Assembly: GCA_020850415.1 (NCBI GenBank)
Contig: JADZER010000054.1
Span: 62,001-126,000, forward strand
Source of the DNA: Phycisphaerales bacterium
Lineage (GTDB): Bacteria; Planctomycetota; Phycisphaerae; Phycisphaerales; UBA1924
Direction: 5' to 3'
Length of the DNA: 64,000 nt
The notes under the pieces were generated by a model. It saw only the letters and a program-made list of their open reading frames with translations, was not told the DNA's origin and did no database searches. Made by a program: the position numbers and the translations under genes. Numbering within the stretch: position 1 is the first letter of the stretch; each line of letters begins with the position of its first letter. Positions 45,710 through 55,035 of this stretch are shown here, in pieces.

Positions 45710-45871
45710 GTCGCCTCCTGCGGGTGTTGGGACAGCGCAGCGTAGTCGGGCGCCGGTCCCTCGCCAACCGGCACGACCGGCACGGATTGCCGCCCGGGGT
45801 CGGGAGAGGGGCCAACGGCGGCCAAGTGGGGCCCCCGCCGGGCCGATAGGCATGCCGACAGGGAGGTAGGT

Positions 45872-46144
45872 ATGCACCCGTCCGAGACCGCATTCGACCG
45901 CGTCAAGTCGCTCCTCGGCAAGATGGACCGCTCCATCGATGACGCCCGTCGGCGGCGGCTGGATGACCATGCCGATCCCGACCCGACGGATTCCCAGACA
46001 AAGACCGATTCTGCCGGCCAGCTCATCGGGGCGGAGAAGCAGCCTGAGCCCGAGGCCCAGCCCCCGCGACCGGCGTCGAAGTACGGCCGGGCCCGCCCGC
46101 TCCGCGAGGTGAACGGGAACGGGGCGAGCTGGCAGGGGGTCTGA
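45872..46144 (+). CDS. Small hypothetical protein
   Basis: 90 aa, charged and hydrophilic. [20 protein letters not shown] forms a helix; the end [19 protein letters not shown] looks conserved-like but I know no family. GGGAGG lies 7 nt before the ATG. It sits between ugpC (divergent) and tRNA-Gln. Confidence 0.6.
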   Translation: MHPSETAFDRVKSLLGKMDRSIDDARRRRLDDHADPDPTDSQTKTDSAGQLIGAEKQPEPEAQPPRPASKYGRARPLREVNGNGASWQGV

Positions 46145-46167
46145 ACCGGATCGTCCCCATCGGAGAC

Positions 46168-46195
46168 TTGCCCCGGGCGGTTCGGGCGTTAGCAT
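46168..46195 (+). promoter_or_regulatory. Predicted tRNA-Gln promoter
   Basis: TTGCCC (46168-46173), 16 nt, TAGCAT (46190-46195), ending 14 nt before the tRNA. Confidence 0.6.
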
Positions 46196-46209
46196 TCGGG
46201 CGACCCGCT

Positions 46210-46280
46210 TGGGGATTGGTGTAACGGTAGCACGACTGACTCTGGATCAGTTAGTACAGGTTCAAATCCTGTATCCCCAG
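46210..46280 (+). tRNA. tRNA-Gln (anticodon CTG)
   Basis: A 71-nt cloverleaf: acceptor TGGGGAT/ATCCCCA, D-arm with GTAACGGTAG, anticodon arm CTGA-CTCTGGA-TCAG with anticodon CTG, T-arm ACAGGTTCAAATCCTGT, discriminator G. CCA is not encoded. Confidence 0.95.
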
Positions 46281-46287
46281 TTGAGAG

Positions 46288-46320
46288 CGCCCCGCGAGAC
46301 TTGCTCGCGGGGCGTTGTCG
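46288..46320 (+). terminator. tRNA-Gln terminator
   Basis: Perfect 11-bp stem CGCCCCGCGAG/CTCGCGGGGCG with loop ACTTG, followed by TTGTCGTTCT. It ends 28 nt before the convergent ferritin-like gene. Confidence 0.8.
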
Positions 46321-46348
46321 TTCTGGGGCCAGCAGTTGGGGCGTTCGG

Positions 46349-46777
46349 TCAGCCGTCGTTCCAGCGGCGGAGGATGCGGGCGGTCTCGTCGCGGTGCTCG
46401 CTCTCGTCGCGGGCCATGTCCTCGAGCTGGACCTGGAGGCCCTTCATGCCGAGCTTCTCGGCCTGGGCGGAGCGGAGCGCGTAGCGGTCGTGGGCCTCGG
46501 TCTCGGCGGCCAAGATCGCGTCGAGCATCTGCTTGGGGGTTTCGGCGGCGGGGACGGGCTTGGGGGTGGTGGTCGGGTCGCCGCCGAGGGCGACGATCTT
46601 GGCGGCGAGGTACTGGGCGTGGGCGGTCTCGTCGGGGATCTCGGCCTCGAAGAAGCCCTTGAGCTCGGGGCGCGAGGGCCCGCTGACCTTGGCGGCGTAG
46701 GTCATGTACTGGATCACCGCGGAGAGCTCGTAGGCGAGGTCATCGTTCAGGGCGGCGACTAGCTGCGCTTGGTTCAT
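46349..46777 (-). CDS. Ferritin-like (bacterioferritin-type) protein
   Basis: 142 aa four-helix protein. Helix 1 LNDDLAYELSAVIQYMTY, helix 2 FFEAEIPDETAHAQYLAAKI, helix 3 MLDAILAAETEAHDRYA and helix 4 ARDESEHRDETARILRR place Glu and ExxH ligands for a di-iron site. It is shorter than bacterioferritin and lacks a clear heme Met, so iron storage or oxidative-stress protection is likely but not proven. Confidence 0.87.
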   Translation of the reverse strand: MNQAQLVAALNDDLAYELSAVIQYMTYAAKVSGPSRPELKGFFEAEIPDETAHAQYLAAKIVALGGDPTTTPKPVPAAETPKQMLDAILAAETEAHDRYALRSAQAEKLGMKGLQVQLEDMARDESEHRDETARILRRWNDG

Positions 46778-47100
46778 GGCATCGCTCGTTCACTGATGGG
46801 TTGTCACGCCGTCCCCTGATGGGGATGGTAGACAGACCGCCGCGAACGGTGGCCGGGGGGCGGCGTCCTCGGGGGGGGTGGGTCGCGTGGGGGTGGGCGT
46901 CGGGCAACGCCGTGAGCTTCCAGCGTCCTCGGTGACTTTGTGGCGCCGGCATGGTCGAGCGTTGAAGAAGAAGGAGGGGAAGAGCCCTCTCCCCAACCCT
47001 CTCCCGCGGGGCGCGGGAGAGGGGGCCGGATGGCGACCCGCGATCGATACGGGCTTGGCATCCGATGTTCGCGGCGCTGGGCGCCGGGGGTTCGCGGCTT
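46778..47100. other. Intergenic region with dispersed repeat
   Basis: No gene supported. Most of it is copy B of the dispersed repeat (46908-47054). Confidence 0.6.
46908..47054. repeat. Dispersed repeat, copy B
   Basis: Same orientation as copy A (24927-25072). The perfect 12-bp hairpin is at 46997-47023, and flanking blocks such as GCATGGTCGAGCGTTGAA and GAAGAGCCCT are shared with few changes. It lies just past the pheS stop. Confidence 0.8.
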
Positions 47101-48135
47101 CTAGAGCTGCTCGAGGAAACGCACATCGTTCTCGAAGAGCATGCGGATGTCGGGGATCCCGTAGCGGCCCATGGCGATGCGCTCGATGCCGAAGCCGAAG
47201 GCGAAGCCGGTCCAGACCTCCGGGTCGATGCCGCAGCCGGTGAGGACGGCGGGGTCGACCATGCCGCAGCCGCCGAGCTCGACCCAGCGGGCGGGCTCGT
47301 CGGGCCGGAGCTTGATCTTCATGTCGAACTCGGCGGAGGGCTCGGTGAAGGGGAAGAAGCTGGGGCGGAGGCGGATCTCGGCGTCCTTGCCGAAGTAGGC
47401 GCGGGCGAACTGGAAGAGGGTGGTCTTGAGGTCGGCCATGGTGACGGCGCGGTCGATGTAGAGGCCCTCGATCTGGTGGAACATGAACGAGTGCGTGGCG
47501 TCGACGGTGTCGGGCCGGTAGACGCGCCCGGGACTGACGATCTTGATGGGCGGCCCCCAGCCCTTGGCGACGGCGTCCTCCATCACGCGGATCTGGACGG
47601 TCGAGGTCTGGCTGCGCATCATGCGGGGCTGGCCGACGGCGCCGGGGTTATCGACATAGAAGTTGTCGATGGGCTCGCGGGCGGGGTGCTCGGGGGGGAT
47701 GTTGAGCTTGATGAAGTTGTGCTCGTCGTCCTCGAGCTCGGGGCCCTGGGCGACCTCGAAGCCCATGCGGGCGAAGACCTCGACGAGCTCGGCGCGGACG
47801 CGCATGATGATGTGGCGGCGCCCGAGGGCGTGGCTCTCGAGGAGGCCGGGCTCGGTCATATCGAGGCGGGGTCCGGCGGCCGCCCCCCCACCGGCGCCCA
47901 GCGCGCTCCGACGGGACTCGTAGGCGGCCTCGAGGGCCTGCTTGACCTCGTTCATCCGCTTGCCGACGGCGGGCTTGGCGTCCTTGGGGACATCCTTGAG
48001 GCCGGCCAGGGCGGCCTTGAGGGGGCTCTTGTTGCCGAGGTAGGAGGACTTCCAGGCGTCCAGGGCCGCGGGGTCGGCGAGGGTCGCGAGTTCGGCCAGG
48101 CCGGTCTGTTCGATGTGGTTGAGCTGGTCGAGCAT
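47101..48135 (-). CDS. pheS: Phenylalanyl-tRNA synthetase alpha subunit
   Basis: 344 aa. N-terminal coiled coil (about 1-85; YLGNKSPLKAAL). Class II core follows, with GFEVAQGPELEDDEHNF and LLRTHTS-type MMRSQTSTVQIRVM, motif 2 GRVYRPDTVDATHSFMFHQIEG, RPSFFPFTEPS, and motif 3 GFGIERIAMGRYGI. It forms an (alpha-beta)2 enzyme with PheT. pheT does not follow; the repeat and the ferritin-like gene do. TACGAT lies 5 nt before the ATG and no ribosome site is seen. Confidence 0.96.
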   Translation of the reverse strand: MLDQLNHIEQTGLAELATLADPAALDAWKSSYLGNKSPLKAALAGLKDVPKDAKPAVGKRMNEVKQALEAAYESRRSALGAGGGAAAGPRLDMTEPGLLESHALGRRHIIMRVRAELVEVFARMGFEVAQGPELEDDEHNFIKLNIPPEHPAREPIDNFYVDNPGAVGQPRMMRSQTSTVQIRVMEDAVAKGWGPPIKIVSPGRVYRPDTVDATHSFMFHQIEGLYIDRAVTMADLKTTLFQFARAYFGKDAEIRLRPSFFPFTEPSAEFDMKIKLRPDEPARWVELGGCGMVDPAVLTGCGIDPEVWTGFAFGFGIERIAMGRYGIPDIRMLFENDVRFLEQL

Positions 48136-48140
48136 CGCGT

Positions 48141-48146
48141 ATCGTA
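48141..48146 (-). promoter_or_regulatory. Predicted leaderless -10 box before pheS
   Basis: Minus-strand TACGAT, 5 nt, ATG at 48135, with no Shine-Dalgarno. Confidence 0.5.
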
Positions 48147-48203
48147 CGGCTCGAAATGGCCCGGGCGGGGTTGCCGGCCGGCCCACCGCGAGAGGAGAAC
48201 CCC

Positions 48204-49211
48204 ATGTTCAAGGCCTATGCCGCCGAAGCCCCCGGGCTCCCGTTCAAGCCGTTCGAGTATGACCCGGGCGCGATGAGGCCGGATGAGGTGGAGATCCGCG
48301 TGACCAGCTGCGGGATCTGCCACTCGGACCTCTCGATGCTGAACAACGCGTGGGGCATGACCCAGTACCCCTTCGTCCCCGGTCACGAGATCATCGGGGT
48401 GGTCGAGGCGGTCGGGGGCGCGGTCACGCATCTGCGACCGGGCACGACGGTCGGGGTGGGGTGGTTCAGCCGGGCGTGCATGCACTGCCGCCAGTGCATG
48501 CGCGGGGACCACAACCTTTGCGCGGGCGGCGAGGGGGTCATCGTCGGGCGCCATGGGGGGTTCGCCGACCGCGTCCGCTGCCAGGCGGACCACGCGATCC
48601 CGCTGCCGGCCGGGCTGGACGCGGCCAAGGCCGGCCCTCTGCTCTGCGGCGGGATCACGGTGTTCAACCCGATCGTCCAGTTCGGGGTGAGGCCGACGGA
48701 CCGGGTGGGTGTGATCGGGATCGGCGGGCTGGGGCACATGGCGGTGCAGTTCCTGAACAAGTGGGGCTGCGAGGTGACGGCGTTCACCTCGAGCGATGGC
48801 AAGCGGGACGAGGCGATGGCGATGGGCGCCCATCATGTCGTGAACTCGCGGGACCCCGCGGCGCTGGGCCCGCTGGCCGGCTCGCTGGACTTCGTCATCT
48901 CAACGGTGAATGTGCCGCTGGAGTGGGGCGCGTACATCGGGGCGCTGGCGCCCCGGGGCCGGCTGCACATGGTGGGCGCGGTGCTCGAGCCGCTGCCGGT
49001 GGGCGCCATGGGGCTGATCATGCAGCAGCGGTCGGTGTCGGGCTCGCCGGTCGGGAGCCCGGCGACGCTGGCGACGATGTTCGACTTCGCGGCCCGTCAC
49101 GGGATCGCGCCGGTGACGGAGGCTTTCCCGATGAGCGGGGTGAACGACGCGTTCGAGCGCCTGCGCTCGGGCAGGGCGCGGTACCGGATCGTGCTGGAGG
49201 CGGGCCGGTGA
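48204..49211 (+). CDS. Zinc-dependent alcohol dehydrogenase (CAD/YahK group)
   Basis: 335 aa MDR enzyme. Catalytic zinc ligands in TSCGICHSDL and PGHEIIG; structural zinc cysteines in CMHCRQCMRGDHNLC; NAD(P) fold GIGGLGHMAVQFLNKWG. It resembles the cinnamyl-alcohol/YahK aldehyde reductases that reduce a wide range of aldehydes with NADPH. GAGGAG precedes the ATG. Divergent from pheS, convergent with rplQ. Confidence 0.92.
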   Translation: MFKAYAAEAPGLPFKPFEYDPGAMRPDEVEIRVTSCGICHSDLSMLNNAWGMTQYPFVPGHEIIGVVEAVGGAVTHLRPGTTVGVGWFSRACMHCRQCMRGDHNLCAGGEGVIVGRHGGFADRVRCQADHAIPLPAGLDAAKAGPLLCGGITVFNPIVQFGVRPTDRVGVIGIGGLGHMAVQFLNKWGCEVTAFTSSDGKRDEAMAMGAHHVVNSRDPAALGPLAGSLDFVISTVNVPLEWGAYIGALAPRGRLHMVGAVLEPLPVGAMGLIMQQRSVSGSPVGSPATLATMFDFAARHGIAPVTEAFPMSGVNDAFERLRSGRARYRIVLEAGR

Positions 49212-49235
49212 GCGGGCTATCCCACCGGTAACGCA

Positions 49236-49264
49236 CAACCGCCCGGGACGGGCCCGGGCGGTTG
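49236..49264. terminator. Bidirectional terminator between adh and rplQ
   Basis: Perfect 12-bp stem CAACCGCCCGGG/CCCGGGCGGTTG with a 5-nt loop between the convergent genes. T runs are weak on both sides. Confidence 0.75.
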
Positions 49265-49303
49265 AGAGGATTTGGAACTTGAAATGGAAACCGTCGGGTC
49301 GGC

Positions 49304-49930
49304 TCAGGCCTGGGCGGAGGCCGCGGCGGCCTTGCGGACCTTGGCGGCGAAGGCGGTGCGCTTGTCGGCCTGGCGGCGGCGGCCGCTGGGCTTGCCGCCG
49401 ATCTCGGGGCCTTCCTCGTTGCCGACGAACTGGATGACGCAGAGGGGGGTCGCGTCGCCGAGTCGGCGGTAGCCGAGCTTGACGATGCGGGTGTAGCCGC
49501 CGGCGCGGTCGGCGAAGCGGGGCGCGACATTCTCGAAGATGTGCTTGACGAGCTTGGGGCTCTTGCGGAGTTCACCGTAGCGGTTGCGCTCGACGCCGCC
49601 GGCGTCGGGGAGGTCGAAGAATCCCTCGGCGCGTTCGCGGAGCTTGGTGACCTGGGCGCGCTCGGCGTCGGTGGGGTTCTTGGGCAGGTACATCCAGTCG
49701 AACGCCTGGCGGTCGCGCCCGAGGGCGGAGATCACCTGTCGCCGGGCGTGGAGGTCGCCGCGCTTGGCCTTGGTGATGATCTTCTCGACGAAGGGCTGCA
49801 CCGCCTTGGCCTTGGGGATGGTGGTGACGATCTGGCCGTGCTCGAAGAGTGAGGCGGCCATGTTGCGCAGCATCGCCTGCCGGTGGGCGGTGGTGCGGTT
49901 GAGCTTGAAGCCGGCCTTGCGGTGGCGCAT
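49304..49930 (-). CDS. rplQ: 50S ribosomal protein L17
   Basis: 208 aa. The L17 core is clear ([51 protein letters not shown]). An insert in the middle and a basic C-terminal extension ([15 protein letters not shown]) make it much longer than the E. coli protein (127 aa). Last gene of the operon. Confidence 0.96.
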   Translation of the reverse strand: MRHRKAGFKLNRTTAHRQAMLRNMAASLFEHGQIVTTIPKAKAVQPFVEKIITKAKRGDLHARRQVISALGRDRQAFDWMYLPKNPTDAERAQVTKLRERAEGFFDLPDAGGVERNRYGELRKSPKLVKHIFENVAPRFADRAGGYTRIVKLGYRRLGDATPLCVIQFVGNEEGPEIGGKPSGRRRQADKRTAFAAKVRKAAAASAQA

Positions 49931-50027
49931 CACGAATCTCCTGACTAACTTCCCGGCCGCCTCCCTGGGGACCGGCGTCAACTATAGACCACCCCGGAGC
50001 GTCCCGGGGCACCCCCAACGGGCCCTA

Positions 50028-51041
50028 TCAGGCCCCTGCCGAGGCGGGCATCTGGTACCCGTCGGGGAGCTGCATGCCCAGGTCCAGGCCGATGTCCTGG
50101 AGCTTGCGCTTGACCTCTCGGAGGCTGGTGCGGCCGAAGGAGCGGAGCTTGAGCAGCTCTGCCTCGGTCTGCTGGACGAGCTGGGCGACCAGGTCGATCC
50201 TGGCGGACTCCAGGCAGTTGCTGGCGCGGACGGAGAGCTCGAGCTCGCCGATGGGCATGTTGAGTTTGCGGATGAGCTCCTCGTCGACGCTGGCGGCGGC
50301 GGCGGCCTCCTCGCTGACGCGCTCCTCGCCGAGCTCGGCGTACTGCACGAAGGGGTTGAGGTGCTTGCGGAGGATCTTGCCGGCCTCGACGAGCGCCATC
50401 TCCGGGGTGACGGTGCCGTCGGTCCAGATCTCGAGCGTGAGCTTGTCGAAGTTGGTGCGCTGCCCGACGCGGGTGTTCTCGACATTGTACCGGACGCGCT
50501 GGACGGGCGTGTAGATGGCATCGACATGGATGATGCCGATCTCCTGCTCGTCCTCGGCCTCGAACTGCTCGCTGGCGGGCACATAGCCGCGCCCCTTGGC
50601 GACGGTGAACTCCATCTCGAAGTCGATCTCGTCGGTGAGGGTCGCGACGAGGAGGTTCTTGTTGAGGATGGTGATCGCGGCGTCGGCCTCGATCATGTCG
50701 GCGGTGATCTCGCCCGGGCCGCGGACGGCGAGGCGCATGGTCTTGGGCTCGTCGGCCTCGAGCCTGACGACGATGTTCTTGACATTCAGGATGATGTCGG
50801 TGACATCCTCGAGCACGCCGTGGATGCTGGTGAACTCGTGCTGGGCGCCCTTGATCTTGACCTTGGTGACGGCGGCGCCTTCGAGCGAGCTGAGGAGCAC
50901 CCGCCGGAGGCCGTTGCCCACGGTGGTGCCGAAGCCCCGCTCGAACGGCTCGACGGAGAAACGGCCGTAGGTATCGCCGGTAAACCGGGCGTCCTTGACC
51001 ACGCGGCTGGGGAGTTCGAGTCCACGCCAACGGATGCGCAT
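50028..51041 (-). CDS. rpoA: RNA polymerase alpha subunit
   Basis: 337 aa. Alpha-NTD with GFGTTVGNGLRRVLLSSLEG and the middle YTPVQRVRYNVENTRVGQRTNFD; alpha-CTD with LELSVRASNCLESARIDLVAQL and LLKLRSFGRTSLREVKRKL, which contacts promoters and activators. AGAGG lies 8 nt before the ATG. Here rpsD is missing from its usual place before rpoA. Confidence 0.98.
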   Translation of the reverse strand: MRIRWRGLELPSRVVKDARFTGDTYGRFSVEPFERGFGTTVGNGLRRVLLSSLEGAAVTKVKIKGAQHEFTSIHGVLEDVTDIILNVKNIVVRLEADEPKTMRLAVRGPGEITADMIEADAAITILNKNLLVATLTDEIDFEMEFTVAKGRGYVPASEQFEAEDEQEIGIIHVDAIYTPVQRVRYNVENTRVGQRTNFDKLTLEIWTDGTVTPEMALVEAGKILRKHLNPFVQYAELGEERVSEEAAAAASVDEELIRKLNMPIGELELSVRASNCLESARIDLVAQLVQQTEAELLKLRSFGRTSLREVKRKLQDIGLDLGMQLPDGYQMPASAGA

Positions 51042-51213
51042 TGAGCACCTCTCGCAGATTCCGACGATCGCCCTTGATGCGTCGCGGCCCGGGCTCTCGG
51101 GAAGCACCACCCCGTCGGTAGGCGGCGTCCCTTCTGGTCCGGGCCGGGTTGTTCTGGGGTCGAGGGGGGAAATCGCGGCGCCCCCCCAGAGCGGGCGCCT
51201 CACCCTTTGCTGA

Positions 51214-51591
51214 CTAGACGCGCCGGCGCTTGCGGGGGCGACAGCCGTTATGAGGTACCGGCGTGCGGTCCTCGATCGCGGTGACGCGTATGCCGCAGCT
51301 GGCGACCCCGGTGACGGCCGACTCTCGCCCGGCGCCTGTGCCGGTGATGCGGACCTCGACCTCGCTCATGCCCATCTTGCGGACCTTCTGGCCGCACTGC
51401 TCGCCGGCTCGGGTCGCGGCGAAGGGCGTTGACTTTCGTGCGCCCTTGAAGCCGATGGTGCCGGCCGAGTCCCAGGCGAGCGTCTCGCCGGCCATATCGG
51501 TGATGGTCACGATGGTGTTGTTCTGCGTGGCCTTGACATGGACGATGCCACGGGTGACATTCTTGCGGATCTTCTTGGCCTTCTTCGCCAT
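51214..51591 (-). CDS. rpsK: 30S ribosomal protein S11
   Basis: 125 aa. [32 protein letters not shown] and the [31 protein letters not shown] ending are typical of S11. It is 45 nt after rpsM; a 172-nt gap without rpsD separates it from rpoA. Confidence 0.98.
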   Translation of the reverse strand: MAKKAKKIRKNVTRGIVHVKATQNNTIVTITDMAGETLAWDSAGTIGFKGARKSTPFAATRAGEQCGQKVRKMGMSEVEVRITGTGAGRESAVTGVASCGIRVTAIEDRTPVPHNGCRPRKRRRV

Positions 51592-51636
51592 CGTTGCCTC
51601 TTTCGGTCAGGGCCCACGATCCGGGCCGGATCGTGC

Positions 51637-52014
51637 TTAGCCCTTGACGCCCTTCTTGCCGGCGACGGTCTTCTTGCGTCCCTTGCGGGTGCGGGCGTTG
51701 CAGCGTGTGCGCTGCCCGTGCGCGGGCAGTCCTCGCCGGTGCCGATCGCCGCGGTAGCAGCGGATGTCCTTGAGCCGCTGGATGTTCTGGGAAACCTGGC
51801 GGCGGAGGGCGCCCTCGACGAGGTAGCCGGAGTCGATGATCGCGTTGATCTGGGCGATCTGCTGCTCGGTGATCTCGGTCGCCCGGGTGTTAGGGTCGAT
51901 CTGCGCCTCGGACAGGATGTCGGCCGCGAACTTCGGGCCGATCCCGTGCACATACTGCAGGGCGTACAGGATCTTCTTCTTCTCCGGCAAATCGATGCCC
52001 GCGATTCGTGGCAT
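51637..52014 (-). CDS. rpsM: 30S ribosomal protein S13
   Basis: 125 aa. PRIAGIDLPEKKKILYALQY, GIGPKFAADIL and LKDIRCYRGDRHRRGLPAHGQRTR are diagnostic of S13. The tail is Lys-rich, as usual. Confidence 0.98.
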   Translation of the reverse strand: MPRIAGIDLPEKKKILYALQYVHGIGPKFAADILSEAQIDPNTRATEITEQQIAQINAIIDSGYLVEGALRRQVSQNIQRLKDIRCYRGDRHRRGLPAHGQRTRCNARTRKGRKKTVAGKKGVKG

Positions 52015-52104
52015 TTTCAGCCCTTTCCTCTCAGGGGCGTCCCGGGGGTCGGCCCGCTGCGATCAGTCCGCTCGGATCACTGCCTTGGGATCGTTCCCGT
52101 GGGA

Positions 52105-52221
52105 TCAGCCCTGCACCTGCTTGTGCTTGGGGTCGGCCTTGCAGATCACCCGCACCTTGCCCCTGCGGCGGATGACCTGGCACTGGTTGCAGATCCGTTT
52201 CACGCTTGCCTTGACCTTCAT
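52105..52221 (-). CDS. rpmJ: 50S ribosomal protein L36
   Basis: 38 aa: [20 protein letters not shown], then a second half with one Cys and a His. The zinc ligands CNQC, a later Cys and His are kept, so this is the zinc-binding form. It is in the standard place between infA and rpsM. Confidence 0.97.
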   Translation of the reverse strand: MKVKASVKRICNQCQVIRRRGKVRVICKADPKHKQVQG

Positions 52222-52301
52222 CGCTCGCCCCGTCCTTTGTTGGGGTTCGTGGGTCTGCAATCACACAACACCCCCGCCGCCATCGACGGGCAAGGGCCAG
52301 G

Positions 52302-52330
52302 ATACTAGACCCGTGCCCGCGGGTAGTCAC
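52302..52330 (-). promoter_or_regulatory. Predicted promoter for rpmJ-rpsM-rpsK-rpoA-rplQ
   Basis: Minus-strand GTGACT (52325-52330), 17 nt, TAGTAT (52302-52307), in the 183-nt gap after infA. A partial inverted repeat GGGCAAGGG/CCCGTGCCC spans the -10 box, which could allow control. Confidence 0.55.
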
Positions 52331-52404
52331 GCCCCGGACCCGCACCCAACCTTCAATATTCCGGATTCGGCGCCCCTACCACAACCCTGCCACGGGCGTC
52401 GGGC

Positions 52405-52629
52405 TCAGTGGCGGTAGGTGATGCGGGCCTTGCTGAGGTCGTAGGGGCTCAGCTCCACCGTCACCCGGTCCCCCGGGAGGATACGGATGTAGTTCATCCG
52501 CATCTTGCCGGAGACATAGGCGAGGATCTCGGTCTCCTGCTCGTTGGGCAGGCGGACCTTGAACATGGCGTTGGGCAGGGCCTCCACCACCGTGGCTTCG
52601 AATGTGAACTTGTCGTCTTGTTTGCCCAT
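52405..52629 (-). CDS. infA: Translation initiation factor IF-1
   Basis: 74 aa OB-fold. [40 protein letters not shown] and [16 protein letters not shown] match IF-1 end to end. Follows map, precedes rpmJ, as in many genomes. Confidence 0.98.
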   Translation of the reverse strand: MGKQDDKFTFEATVVEALPNAMFKVRLPNEQETEILAYVSGKMRMNYIRILPGDRVTVELSPYDLSKARITYRH

Positions 52630-52696
52630 TCGCTCCCCGACCTCTCGGCCGGGCCTTTCCTCCGCCTGACGCCGGCGCATCCGCGGCCGGGCAGGA

Positions 52697-53506
52697 CTAT
52701 AGACCGCCAGCACGCCGAGAACACCCGACCGACAGGCCCAGAATGCGCGGGCCGCGTCGGGTGACGGCCACCATCCGCTCGGCGTGGCAGGCCGGCGAGC
52801 CGTCGGCCGTCCGGACGGTCAGGCCGTCGGGCGCTTGGAGGGACACGCCGGGCGGTCGAGCGAGCACGGGCTCGACGGTCAGCACCATGCCGGGCAGGAG
52901 CAGGAAATCATCGGCGTCGTCGGGCCTGGTCTGATAGCCGGCCCGGGGGGGCTCGTGCAGCGAGCGCCCGACGCCGTGGCCGGCGAGGCCGGCGAGCGGC
53001 GTGAGATCGTGGAAGGCCGCGGACGCGCGCACGGCGCGGGCGACCTCGTGCCATCGTGCGCCCGGCCGGCATGCGCGGATGCCGGCGGCGAGGGCGCGTC
53101 TGGACGCGTGCAGGAGGGCCTGGTGGGCTCGGGCGCGGTCGTCGTCGGCGCCGGGCACGACGGCGCTGTCGGCGACATCGCCGAGCCAGCCGTCGAGCTG
53201 CACGCCCGCGTCGATGGTCACGAGGTCGCCGGGCTCGAGCACGCGGGGGCCGGGCGGGGCGTGGACGCACTCCTCGTTGACCGAGATGCAGGCCGCGCCG
53301 GGGAACGGCGTTGCGGACTGGGGGGGGATGTACCCCTCGAACGCGGGGAGGGCGCCGGCGTCGACGATTGTTCGGCGGACCAGGGCCCCCACCGTCGCGG
53401 TGGTGATCCCGGGCTGGGCCGCGCAGAGCCCCCGGCGGACGGCCGCCCATGCGAGGGCGGCGGCGCGGTGGAGGGCGTCGATGTCCCGGGACGAGCGAAG
53501 CCGCAC
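52697..53506 (-). CDS. map: Methionine aminopeptidase type I
   Basis: 269 aa. Metal ligands: Asp in [18 protein letters not shown] (two), His in [15 protein letters not shown], Glu in VLTVEPVL and Glu in [11 protein letters not shown]. It removes the N-terminal Met from new proteins. The GTG start at 53506 is used because family similarity ([16 protein letters not shown]) begins there and secY ends 47 nt upstream; the site is not strong. The ACHAERM motif differs from the usual AQFEHT. Confidence 0.93.
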   Translation of the reverse strand: MRLRSSRDIDALHRAAALAWAAVRRGLCAAQPGITTATVGALVRRTIVDAGALPAFEGYIPPQSATPFPGAACISVNEECVHAPPGPRVLEPGDLVTIDAGVQLDGWLGDVADSAVVPGADDDRARAHQALLHASRRALAAGIRACRPGARWHEVARAVRASAAFHDLTPLAGLAGHGVGRSLHEPPRAGYQTRPDDADDFLLLPGMVLTVEPVLARPPGVSLQAPDGLTVRTADGSPACHAERMVAVTRRGPRILGLSVGCSRRAGGL

Positions 53507-53553
53507 CCAGCGGGGCGCGGCTTCGCGGTTGGTGCGGTGTGTCCGGTCGCCGG

Positions 53554-54945
53554 TCAGCCGCGTGGCCCTCGGACGCGGGGGGCGGACTTGGCCTCTTCGC
53601 CGCCGAGGAATCCGGCGTAGTTGCGCATGAGGAGGTTCGCCTCGATGCGTTGGAGGAGGTCGAGGGTGACGCTCACGACGATGAGCAGGCCCGTGCCGCC
53701 GAGGAACTGGGTGACGGAGAAGTCGATGTTGAGGCTCTTGTTCACGACCATGGGGAGGACGGCGATGATGGCCAGGAAGCTGGCGCCGACGAAGGTGATG
53801 CGTCCGATGACGGCCTCGAGGTACTCGGCGGTGCGGGGGCCCGGGCGGAGGCCGGGGATGAACGACCCGTGGTCGCGGAGCTGCTTGGACATGTCCTCTG
53901 GGTTGAACTGGACGGTGATCCAGAAGTAGCTGAAGAAGTAGACCATGATGACATAGCAGATGACATAGGGGAACTGGCCCATCTGGAACCAGTCGCCGAG
54001 CTTGGCGAGCCAGACGGTCCACCAGCCGTCGCCGGCGGTCCTGGCGGCGTTGGCGATGGCCTCGAAGATGACGGAGGGGAAGATCATGAGGGAGCTGGCG
54101 AAGATGATGGGCATGACGCCGGAGTGGTTGATCCGGAGTGGGAGGTAGGAGCGCTGCCCGCCGTAGACGCGCCGCCCGCGGGTGTGCTTGGCTTGTTGGA
54201 TGGGAATGCGTCGCTGGGCGACGGTGAGGAGCACCGCGCCGCCGACGACGAGGACGAACCCGCCGGCGAGCATGAGCACGCCGAGGGCGTTGAGGCCGTC
54301 GCCGCCGGAGGGGTCGTAGGTCTGATAGATGCGCATGATGGCGCTGGGCATGCCGGTGAGGATCCCGGCGGTGATGATGAGGGAGACGCCGTTGCCGATG
54401 CCGAAGCGGTCGATCTGCTCACCGAGCCACATGAGGAAGACGGTGCCGGCGGTGAGGGCGGCGAGGGCGGTGATCCACCAGACAGGGTTCGCGGCGTACT
54501 GCGGCAGGACCAGGTGTGAGGCGCGGATGTAGGACAGCCAGCCGATGCCCTGGACGATGCACAGGCCGACGGTGGCGTAGCGGGTCCACTCGGTGACCTT
54601 GGCCCGGCCGGTGGGCCCCTCCTCCTGGATCTTCTTGAGGGCTGGTGAGACGGACGCGACGAGCTGGAAGATGATGGAGGCGGTGATGTAGGGCATGATG
54701 CCCAGGCCGAAGATGGTGGACTGGCTGAAGGAGCCGCCGGAGAAAATGGCGACATACTGGGCGGCCCGGCCCGCGGCGCTCTCGCTCTCGACTGCCTTCT
54801 GGAAGAACTGGACCATGCTCGCCTGGTCCACGCCGGGGAGCGGGATCCAGAAGCCGATGCGGTAGACCGCGAGCATGCCGAGGGTGAAGAGGAGCTTGTT
54901 GCGAAGCTCCTTGACCTGGAACACATGGAGGAGTGTTCTGAACAT
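53554..54945 (-). CDS. secY: Preprotein translocase subunit SecY
   Basis: 463 aa, ten hydrophobic helices. LRNKLLFTLGMLAVYRIGFWIPLPGVD opens the protein; the plug region GGSFSQSTIFGLGIMPYITASI, GVMPIIFASSLMIFP and SFIPGLRPGPRTAEYLEAVIGRIT are characteristic. It forms the protein-conducting channel with SecE and SecG. Confidence 0.98.
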   Translation of the reverse strand: MFRTLLHVFQVKELRNKLLFTLGMLAVYRIGFWIPLPGVDQASMVQFFQKAVESESAAGRAAQYVAIFSGGSFSQSTIFGLGIMPYITASIIFQLVASVSPALKKIQEEGPTGRAKVTEWTRYATVGLCIVQGIGWLSYIRASHLVLPQYAANPVWWITALAALTAGTVFLMWLGEQIDRFGIGNGVSLIITAGILTGMPSAIMRIYQTYDPSGGDGLNALGVLMLAGGFVLVVGGAVLLTVAQRRIPIQQAKHTRGRRVYGGQRSYLPLRINHSGVMPIIFASSLMIFPSVIFEAIANAARTAGDGWWTVWLAKLGDWFQMGQFPYVICYVIMVYFFSYFWITVQFNPEDMSKQLRDHGSFIPGLRPGPRTAEYLEAVIGRITFVGASFLAIIAVLPMVVNKSLNIDFSVTQFLGGTGLLIVVSVTLDLLQRIEANLLMRNYAGFLGGEEAKSAPRVRGPRG

Positions 54946-55035
54946 CTCGCCTCATTCCCGCTGGCCCGTGTGGTGGGGCGCCGAGAGCCCGGCGCTCCGC
55001 GACGGGCGGTCGCGCACAAGAGACCCGGCCGGGGT

